In this document: one piece after another, positions 6,253 through 11,804 of the stretch
How positions within the stretch are numbered: position 1 is the first letter of the stretch
Layout: each line of letters opens with the position of its first letter
DNA from: Methanarcanum sp963640855
GTDB taxonomy: Archaea > Thermoplasmatota > Thermoplasmata > Methanomassiliicoccales > Methanomethylophilaceae
Direction: 5' to 3'
DNA: 11,804 nucleotides
NCBI GenBank assembly: GCA_963640855.1
Contig: CAVIAJ010000024.1
Span: 1 to 11,804 of the forward strand
Program-made: the position numbers and the translations under genes
The notes under the pieces: generated by a model
Told to the model about the DNA's origin: nothing
The model's input: only the letters and a program-made list of their open reading frames with translations
Database searches by the model: none

Positions 6253-7068
6253 ATGACCAGCGGAACACTTGCAATGATCGCATGCCCCATCCTCGAGGAT
6301 GAGATGGTGTACAACATAGCGAAGGATCCCGAAGAAAAGAAGATCTATCTCCTCAGAAACAAAAACACTGTAACACTCATCCCCAAACTCAAAGAACACA
6401 ATATAGAGTACACAGGAATAGACGAGGACGATTATCTCAAAGGGAAAGTAAGAGTCTCCGACGACGGTTATTCGATAATCATATGGATGATGGACCTCGG
6501 ACTCCATTCCGAACCCGCCCATCTCGGAGAATCAATCAGAGACGAACTCACCCGCATCGACGGAAGAGTCGACGGAATCGCGTTATACTACGGATTATGC
6601 GGAAACGGTCTCCTCGGCATCCTCGACTGGTGTAAAGAAATGCTCAAAACACCCGTCACCATATTCACCGACGGTCACGGTAAAGTATGTGACGACTGCA
6701 TATGCGTTCCTTTGGGAAGCTCCGAAAATTATCTGAAACTTATCAGAAGGTATCCCGGTGTGATGTACCTCACACCCGCCATGGCCTGCAGTCAGGATGC
6801 TTTCATGGCATCACAGGATTTATTCAAAGGAGCGGAAGTCTCCGGAATGACTCCCGAACAGTACATGAAATTCATGCTGGATCTCGCCGATTATAAGTAT
6901 GCATTAAAAATCGATACAGGTATGGGAGATCAGGAACATTTCCAGCAGGAATGCGAAAACTACGTTAAAAAATACCAGCTTGAGTTGAAATATCTCGAAA
7001 AAGAATGGATTTCGACCGAAGCCGCTGACAGAATCTATTCGGAAGCGAAATCATTCCTGAAGGAATGA
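6253..7068 (+). CDS. DUF1638 family protein
   Basis: This 271-residue protein matches the DUF1638 family, found in methanogens and anaerobic bacteria often near corrinoid methyltransferase genes; its biochemical role is not established. Visible family marks are the N-terminal MIACPILEDEMVY, LHSEPAHLGESI, YYGLCGNGLLGI at about 113-124, then DDCICVPLGSSENYL and YPGVMYLTPAMACSQD with a Cys in each segment. It is soluble, with no signal or membrane segment. I chose ATG 6253, the first ATG in frame after the palindrome and TATA-like box; ATG 6274 (MIACP) is possible. It lies divergent from the broken methyltransferase and convergent with proS, so it has its own promoter. The adjacent methyltransferase remnant suggests that the two once worked together. 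The coding sequence ends inside a long hairpin. Confidence 0.8.
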   Translation: MTSGTLAMIACPILEDEMVYNIAKDPEEKKIYLLRNKNTVTLIPKLKEHNIEYTGIDEDDYLKGKVRVSDDGYSIIIWMMDLGLHSEPAHLGESIRDELTRIDGRVDGIALYYGLCGNGLLGILDWCKEMLKTPVTIFTDGHGKVCDDCICVPLGSSENYLKLIRRYPGVMYLTPAMACSQDAFMASQDLFKGAEVSGMTPEQYMKFMLDLADYKYALKIDTGMGDQEHFQQECENYVKKYQLELKYLEKEWISTEAADRIYSEAKSFLKE

Positions 7069-7078
7069 TTCCGCTTCC
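7041..7078. terminator. 38-base hairpin between convergent DUF1638 and proS
   Basis: The arms GGAAGCG (7041-7047) and CGCTTCC (7072-7078) continue, after one A/C mismatch, into AATCATTCC (7049-7057) and GGAATGATT (7062-7070), closing a TGAA loop. This is 16 paired bases over 38. It covers the DUF1638 stop and ends 6 bases short of the proS stop, so transcripts from either strand would fold at their 3' ends. No T-run follows on either strand. It could be a shared terminator, an RNA stability element, or a collision barrier. Confidence 0.55.
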
Positions 7079-7083
7079 CGAAA

Positions 7084-8502
7084 TCACATCGTCCTTGCTG
7101 CGTAGGCAGGGACGGTGACTTTCTTTCCGCAGACGATACACTTACCGTCGTATTCCTCAGGTACATACGGTGTACCGAGAATCTTGATGTTGTGCTCATC
7201 CTCGAATTTGTGTCCGCATTCGGGGCATCCGCACCATCCGAACCTGTACACATGGAGTTTTGCATCGTCCGTATCCTTGGGAACATCGTCCATGGACTCC
7301 AAATCGGTGATTGCATCCATCTGGAATTTCCATGCTTTCTCTTCCATGTCCTTCATCTGCCGATCGAGAATCAGCTTAACACCGGGAACAAGAGATGTCA
7401 TATCCACTGTTCCCTTCTCTCCGGTGTCACGCCTTGCGAATGATACAACATTGTTCGCAATGTCTCTCGCACCCAATTCAAGTCTAAGCGGAACGCCTTT
7501 GATTTCCCAATCATAGTATTTGCTTCCGGGACGTACGTCACGGTCGTCCAACTTCACGCGGAATCCCGCTTCGGAAAGAACCGATTCAAGCTTACGTGCT
7601 TCCGCGGCGACATCCACTTTGTTGTCCTTACCCAGAATAGGAATGATAACAATCTGGAACGGTGCAATCGCGGGAGGGAGACACAGACCTTTCTCGTCTC
7701 CGTGTACCGAAATGACAGCACCCAATAATCTCTCGGACATTCCGAAGGTTGTCTGGTGTACGTGTTTGTGTTCTCCGTTTTCATCTTCGTATGTGATGTC
7801 ATACGGAACGGAGAAATTAGTCCTGTAGTGGTGAATCGAACCCAACTGCAGAGTTCTGAGGTTCGGAACAACCGTATCGATACCCACGGTGTAGTACGCA
7901 CCGGGGAACTTATCCCAATCCGTACGCCTGAGCAGATAGTACGGAAGGCAGAGTTTCTTCATGAATCTCTTCAGAATATCGATATCCGCTTCAATCTGAA
8001 CCTGTGCGTTTTCTTCGGAATCGTGACATGTGTGCGACTCGAAGAAATGAATTTCCCTTACTCTGATGAACGGACGTGTCTGTTTCGTCTCATAACGGAA
8101 GGTGTTCACAATCTGATACACCCTCATGGGAAGATCCTGGTGGGATCTTATCCACAGTGAGAACATCGGATACATTGCGGCCTCACTTGTAGGTCTTACA
8201 ACCAACCTTACATCCAATTCATCCAATCCCGCGTGTGTTACCCAATACACTTCTGAATCGAATCCTTTGATGTGGTCCTTCTCTTTCTTGAATTCTGTCT
8301 CGGGAATCAGAAGAGGGAATGAAACTTCATCGTGATCTCTGTCGAATTCATTACGGATGTAAGTATCGATGTTTCTCATGATCTTCCATCCGTACGGTGT
8401 CCATACGTTCATTCCCTTAATCGGGTATCTCTTATCGGAAAGTCCTGCTTTCTCGACAATGTCGAGATACCATTCATTGTAATTCTCGGCGGTTTTGTCC
8501 AT
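7084..8502 (-). CDS. proS: Prolyl-tRNA synthetase, archaeal/eukaryal type
   Basis: This class II aminoacyl-tRNA synthetase charges tRNA-Pro with proline in the cytoplasm. The 472-residue protein has the archaeal/eukaryal layout: RYPIKGMNVWTPYGW near the N-terminus, RPTSEAAMYPMF, class II motif 2 as FRYETKQTRPFIRVREIHF, HQTTFGMSERL, an anticodon-binding domain from about PFQIVIIPILG, and a C-terminal domain with WCGCPECG and GKCIVCGKK, two CxxC pairs likely to bind zinc. There is no bacterial editing insertion. ATG 8502 is preceded by GAGGAGG (8510-8516) at 7 bases; the upstream ATG at 8532 lies inside prs and is not used. The prs stop lies one base before this ATG, so the pair forms an operon. 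The chain ends in ARTM; my recollection is that this type usually ends in tyrosine. Confidence 0.95.
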   Translation of the reverse strand: MDKTAENYNEWYLDIVEKAGLSDKRYPIKGMNVWTPYGWKIMRNIDTYIRNEFDRDHDEVSFPLLIPETEFKKEKDHIKGFDSEVYWVTHAGLDELDVRLVVRPTSEAAMYPMFSLWIRSHQDLPMRVYQIVNTFRYETKQTRPFIRVREIHFFESHTCHDSEENAQVQIEADIDILKRFMKKLCLPYYLLRRTDWDKFPGAYYTVGIDTVVPNLRTLQLGSIHHYRTNFSVPYDITYEDENGEHKHVHQTTFGMSERLLGAVISVHGDEKGLCLPPAIAPFQIVIIPILGKDNKVDVAAEARKLESVLSEAGFRVKLDDRDVRPGSKYYDWEIKGVPLRLELGARDIANNVVSFARRDTGEKGTVDMTSLVPGVKLILDRQMKDMEEKAWKFQMDAITDLESMDDVPKDTDDAKLHVYRFGWCGCPECGHKFEDEHNIKILGTPYVPEEYDGKCIVCGKKVTVPAYAARTM

Positions 8503-8503
8503 T

Positions 8504-9364
8504 TCACTGCCTCCTCTTGATTGCATCGGCAATCATTCCCGCTACGGGAATACGGGATGTCTCGGACATGAGCGTGTTGCATGAAAGCAGATCGTCGATA
8601 TCCGATTTCTTCAGCCTGTCAAGTGCATTATTCACGTACACGCCGTGCGTACATGCAACGGTAACCTTCCTTGCGCCTGCGGCCTTAAGCTGTGTGGTCG
8701 CAGTCATAATCGTACCTCCGGTTGAGATCATATCATCAACAATCAGAACGCTCTTTCCTTTCACATCCGAAGATGCGGGCTGTATGACCACTTCCGTACC
8801 CGAAAGTCTCTTCTTCTCAAGGTGGTCGTAGGGCTTACCCATTCTCTCTCCGACCATCTTCGCACGGTTCGCCGCACCGATATCGGGAGAGAACACCATG
8901 TCGATGTCCTTATCTTTGAAGAAATCACCCATGGCATTGGCGGCTTTGACATCTGTGTAGGGACATCCGAATGCTTCCAGGACGTTTTCTTTGTGAAGAT
9001 CCACCGTAATAACGTGATCGCAGACTCTTGAAAGCAGCTGACACATAACCTTCGCGGATTCCGGTTCGCCTTTTTTGAACACACGGTCCTGTCTGGCGTA
9101 TCCGAAGTAGGGAATAACCAATGTGACCTTCTTCGCACCTGCGTTCTTTACCGCATCCTGCAGAAGGAACATCTCCACGAGATTCTCATCCGGGTATGTG
9201 TTCTGTACAATGACGACATCGTCATCCAGTGTTTCCTGTTCGATCCTTGTGTAGCATTCACCGTCGGGGAAACGTACGGTGGCAGCTTCGATGTATCCGC
9301 ATCCGAGTATCGATGCGATCTCTTTCGCAAGGTCCCTGGATGTCGATCCGCCTACGACTATCAT
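8504..9364 (-). CDS. prs: Ribose-phosphate pyrophosphokinase (PRPP synthetase), archaeal class
   Basis: The enzyme makes phosphoribosyl pyrophosphate from ribose 5-phosphate and ATP for nucleotide, histidine and tryptophan synthesis. Its 286 residues match the short archaeal class rather than the roughly 315-residue bacterial one. Motifs are FPDGE at 32-36, the ATP-binding PYFGYARQDR at 85-94, VDLHK at 121-125, the catalytic flexible-loop KKRLSGTEV at about 184, and the PRPP loop VLIVDDMISTGGT at 206-218. The ATG at 9364 follows a TATA box centred about 29 bases away, suggesting a leaderless or very short leader; AGAGGT further upstream is a weak alternative ribosome site. The ribosome binding site of proS lies within its last codons, so prs is the first gene of a prs-proS operon. 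Confidence 0.95.
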   Translation of the reverse strand: MIVVGGSTSRDLAKEIASILGCGYIEAATVRFPDGECYTRIEQETLDDDVVIVQNTYPDENLVEMFLLQDAVKNAGAKKVTLVIPYFGYARQDRVFKKGEPESAKVMCQLLSRVCDHVITVDLHKENVLEAFGCPYTDVKAANAMGDFFKDKDIDMVFSPDIGAANRAKMVGERMGKPYDHLEKKRLSGTEVVIQPASSDVKGKSVLIVDDMISTGGTIMTATTQLKAAGARKVTVACTHGVYVNNALDRLKKSDIDDLLSCNTLMSETSRIPVAGMIADAIKRRQ

Positions 9365-9388
9365 GCGTGCCTGTAACCTCTGCTTTCT

Positions 9389-9414
9389 CTTATACTTGAC
9401 TGGTATGAAGTATA
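9389..9414 (-). promoter_or_regulatory. prs promoter TATA box within an inverted repeat
   Basis: On the minus strand AAGTATAAG (9397-9389) is centred about 29 bases before the prs ATG and is a good archaeal TATA box. Its sequence is part of an inverted repeat TATACTT (9391-9397), 10-base spacer, AAGTATA (9408-9414), which may be a regulator site or a second TATA-like element. Confidence 0.45.
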
Positions 9415-9459
9415 CGGTACTGCGGATGTATGATGTCTGTTATGATTTGAGGCCCGCTG

Positions 9460-10653
9460 TTATTCGGAACTGCCGGAGGATTTTCCGTATGAAAACACGG
9501 AAAGTAATTCTCTGTTAGGTATCGATAATTCGTAAAGCTGTCCTTTCGGTACCGCTCTGAGGTAACCTGCAATAGCCAAAAGTGAGTATATGCTGCGGTA
9601 ACCGTCGGAAAATAATATGGTGTTGACTTCTTCCGTGATTGTTCCTCCGGAAGTCAATATCTGCAGATAATCAGTCAATTCATCATCAGCTTTCGATATG
9701 ATGTTGTATATCTCTCTGTTACCGCCTGTTTCCACCCAATAGGAGTCGGGTTTGAAGTTCTTCTGAATGTAATTCAGAATACTCCGGGGATTGCAGACTT
9801 CCGATTCGTTGAAACGGTATCCTCCATACCACTCTTTTACTTCTTCGAATTTCTCAGGATGACCGTAATCCGCACAGATTTGTTTTACTTCATCTTCAGT
9901 AAAACCGTACATATCTCCGAAATGAGTGTTGAGAATATCGTCTCTGATGACATTGTTGAATCCGCCGAAATCATTAGCCGTCATTACCTGGGTAATGCCT
10001 GTCAAAACACCCAATTGTCTGGAAGTACTTTCTTTGAGCAACGGTGACAATACTGCTCCGAGGAACGACGTGATTCTGCGACGGAGTTTCTCATTTTCCA
10101 TATCGTTAACCGTGGCATCATATTCATCAATTAACACAACGACTTTGGAATTGTGATGGTTTTTCAGCATGGTGCACAATTTACTCAAAGCCACTTTTGA
10201 ATCTGTAAGAGTCTTTTCTCCCGAATAGTATTTGTCAAACATCTTGATATTATCTTCATTCAGATTCGGCGAGTTTCTGAGATATGTGAAATTATCGAAT
10301 ACCTCAAAGAGCTTAGAGTTGAACATTTCTATGAAATCTTCGTAATTTTTGATGTCATCGAATTTCAGACTTATCGATATGACAGGGAATGCGTTTTTGT
10401 ACCTGTCATACTCAGGGTGTTTCGATATCTCCAATCCGTCAAACCACGTGTTTCCTTTGTATTTGATGTTGAAAAAAGCATCAAGCATACTGAGATTCAG
10501 AGACTTTCCGAAACGGCGGGGTCTTGTTATCGAAAACACGCCGTTCGGACATAAATTCAGTATCTGCCCTATCAGCATACTTTTGTCCACATAATAGAAT
10601 TGACCTTCACGTACCGATATGAAGTCCTGGACGCCGACAGGGAGCTGTTTCAT
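9460..10653 (-). CDS. AAA-ATPase-like protein, truncated before its nuclease domain
   Basis: This 397-residue member of the AAA-ATPase_like family (PF09820) normally carries a C-terminal PD-(D/E)XK nuclease-like domain (PF08011). The N-terminus has GVQDFISVREGQFYYVDKS and the family's unusual P-loop TRPRRFGKSLNL at 43-54; a Walker B-like VVLIDEYDATVND follows at about 170-182, then RQLGVLTGITQ and the conserved C-terminal ATPase segment YGHPEKF...WYGGYRF. It matches its upstream paralogue closely until NRELLSVFS, then diverges into eight residues and stops (TAA 9460-9462). About 150 residues, including the catalytic ELK segment seen in the paralogue, are absent. ATG 10653 lies about 28 bases after a TATA box. 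The biological role of the family is uncertain (defence or mobile-element functions have been suggested). Probably a decaying copy. Confidence 0.8.
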   Translation of the reverse strand: MKQLPVGVQDFISVREGQFYYVDKSMLIGQILNLCPNGVFSITRPRRFGKSLNLSMLDAFFNIKYKGNTWFDGLEISKHPEYDRYKNAFPVISISLKFDDIKNYEDFIEMFNSKLFEVFDNFTYLRNSPNLNEDNIKMFDKYYSGEKTLTDSKVALSKLCTMLKNHHNSKVVVLIDEYDATVNDMENEKLRRRITSFLGAVLSPLLKESTSRQLGVLTGITQVMTANDFGGFNNVIRDDILNTHFGDMYGFTEDEVKQICADYGHPEKFEEVKEWYGGYRFNESEVCNPRSILNYIQKNFKPDSYWVETGGNREIYNIISKADDELTDYLQILTSGGTITEEVNTILFSDGYRSIYSLLAIAGYLRAVPKGQLYELSIPNRELLSVFSYGKSSGSSE

Positions 10654-10667
10654 AGATTTAACAAGTT

Positions 10668-10685
10668 TAAAGGTCCTTTATAATA
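10668..10685 (-). promoter_or_regulatory. TATA box with overlapping palindrome, truncated ATPase gene
   Basis: On the minus strand TATTATAAA (10685-10677) is centred about 28 bases before ATG 10653, which lacks a Shine-Dalgarno site, so a leaderless mRNA is likely. Overlapping it, TAAAGG-A-CCTTTA (minus-strand reading of 10668-10680) is a perfect 13-base palindrome between the TATA box and the start, where a repressor could act. Confidence 0.45.
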
Positions 10686-10737
10686 CTCACTCAAAATCGG
10701 CAGTCGGGCGACAAAACGAAAGGATACGACTGAATAT

Positions 10738-11804
10738 TCAGATTTCTTCTGAAATAATAAACGGCTCTTTGCCTGAAAACGCTATTCCGTAAAGGATTGT
10801 TTTTCCTTCGAGACCGTGTGCGTAATCTCTGTCTTTAATCTGCTGAAGAGCTGATTTTGCATCCTGTTCGAGATGTTTCTCATCGTCTGATATCTTCAGT
10901 TCAATGACAATATTGGGGCTGTCTCCCTTTTTTCTGATCATCATAATGTCGTAGTAGCCTTTTCCGTTCTCAAAGTCTGCTTTTATATCATAACTTCCGC
11001 AGAGATTCATGAGCATTCCCGTGATGAATGCCTGATATGAATGTTCGTCATTCAGAACACGGGAGCTGATCATTATGATAAGTTCGTATAACGCACTCTT
11101 CATTTTGTCAATGTCATTGGCCCTGATTGCATCTGTGAAACCATTGAGCTTGCTGCTGCTTCCTCCTTTGAAAGCAACACGGCTGAGCATTCCCGAAAAT
11201 ACGAAGAACAGTTCTCTGTTCGGTATCGAAAGTTCGCAGTTCTGTCCTTTCGGTATCGCTTTGAGATATCCTGCAAGAGCCATAAGTGAGTATACTTTAC
11301 CGATATCCTCGAGATCGTCAAAGGTAAGTGTCCTGGTAACTTCTTCCGACACGGTGCCACCGGCACCGAGAATCTTCAGATTTTCGGTGAGTTCGCTGTC
11401 CGCTTTTAACAGCATCTCATATATCGCTTCATTTCCGCTGGTATTAACCCAATATGTTTCGGGTTTGAAATCCTTCTGAATATAATTCAGAATACTCCAG
11501 GGATTGTAGATGTCAACATTTCCGAAACGGTATCCGTCGTACCATTCTTTGGCTTCCTCGAATTTCTCAGGATGGCCGTAATTGGCGCAGATCTGTTTTA
11601 CCTCATCATTGGTGAAACCGAACATCTCATCATATTTGACATCGAATATGTCATTACGTGTGAAATTATTCACTCCGCTGAAGATATTCTCTTTTGTTAT
11701 CTGAGTGATACCTGTTACAACACCGAGCTGCCTGAAAGTACCTTCCTTGAGCAACGGCGACATCATTCCTCCGATGAACGATGTTATTGCACGGCGGAGT
11801 TCAT
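10738..11804 (-). CDS. AAA-ATPase-like / PD-(D/E)XK nuclease protein (5' end beyond window)
   Basis: This is a partial gene: the frame is open to the right edge, so the N-terminal ATPase part with the P-loop lies outside. The visible part, about 355 residues, begins with ELRRAITSFIGG and RQLGVVTGITQ and contains YGHPEKFEEAKEWYDGYRF, all paralogous to the downstream neighbour. It then continues through PNRELFFVFSGML into the nuclease-like domain that the neighbour lacks: KGYYDIMMI followed by NIVIELKISDDEK, which fits a D...ExK catalytic pattern, and then AHGLEGKTILYGIAFSGKEP. The stop is TGA at 10738-10740, within a 12-base palindrome CTGAATATTCAG (10730-10741). Function of the family is uncertain. 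A substrate-directed ATPase-nuclease is a reasonable inference, not a proven role. Confidence 0.85.
   Translation of the reverse strand, partial: ELRRAITSFIGGMMSPLLKEGTFRQLGVVTGITQITKENIFSGVNNFTRNDIFDVKYDEMFGFTNDEVKQICANYGHPEKFEEAKEWYDGYRFGNVDIYNPWSILNYIQKDFKPETYWVNTSGNEAIYEMLLKADSELTENLKILGAGGTVSEEVTRTLTFDDLEDIGKVYSLMALAGYLKAIPKGQNCELSIPNRELFFVFSGMLSRVAFKGGSSSKLNGFTDAIRANDIDKMKSALYELIIMISSRVLNDEHSYQAFITGMLMNLCGSYDIKADFENGKGYYDIMMIRKKGDSPNIVIELKISDDEKHLEQDAKSALQQIKDRDYAHGLEGKTILYGIAFSGKEPFIISEEI

Noticed and set aside
8503..8532. ProRS start at ATG 8532
   Set aside because: It lies inside prs; ATG 8502 has an ideal GAGGAGG and one-base spacing to the prs stop.
7115..9138. Several open frames opposite or out of frame with proS and prs
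   Set aside because: Their translations lack family motifs and are shadows of the two well-supported housekeeping genes.
10730..10741. CTGAATATTCAG palindrome at the end of the right-hand ATPase gene
   Set aside because: Twelve bases over a stop codon are easily explained by chance; no T-run or partner element was seen.
1..11804. CRISPR array, tRNA, rRNA or transposase
   Set aside because: No regularly spaced direct repeats, tRNA-like folds or transposase motifs were seen on either strand.

Overview
The window looks like part of an archaeal genome, most likely a methanogen of the Methanomassiliicoccales (gut Methanomethylophilaceae type). The evidence is an archaeal/eukaryal-type prolyl-tRNA synthetase, a short archaeal-class PRPP synthetase, a broken uroporphyrinogen-decarboxylase/MtaA-like methyltransferase next to a DUF1638 gene, TATA-like boxes about 26-29 bases before start codons (leaderless mRNAs), and no intact gene ending in TAG. 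TAG avoidance fits a lineage that decodes TAG as pyrrolysine. The taxon is inferred; no rRNA gene is present.

Left part (1-5433, plus strand): a DNA phosphorothioation (dnd) locus. dndC (PAPS-reductase-like PP-loop sulfurtransferase), dndD (SMC/Rad50-like ATPase) and dndE (small DNA-binding protein) are tightly packed. Upstream lie the C-terminal half of a second SMC/DndD-like ATPase and a small protein I cannot name. dndA, dndB and dndFGH are not in the window. Three consecutive genes have reading frames that break at or near poly-A tracts: the upstream ATPase at A6, the small gene at A9 followed by an amber codon, and dndC at A9. The dndC case is the best supported: the missing C-terminus continues in the -1 frame for 48 codons and its stop overlaps the dndD start as TGATG. 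This could be slippage or phase variation, real decay, or assembly homopolymer errors.

Middle (5448-7068): a minus-strand methyltransferase pseudogene (5'-truncated, frameshifted) and, divergent from it, an intact DUF1638 gene. A 20-base near-perfect palindrome lies just upstream of the probable DUF1638 promoter. DUF1638 ends in a long hairpin shared with the convergent proS.

Right part (7084-11804, minus strand): a prs-proS operon, preceded by two tandem paralogous AAA-ATPase-like/PD-(D/E)XK proteins. The one next to prs has lost its nuclease domain. The other keeps it but runs off the right edge. No gene-free stretch exceeds 300 bases. I saw no tRNA, rRNA, CRISPR array or transposase.
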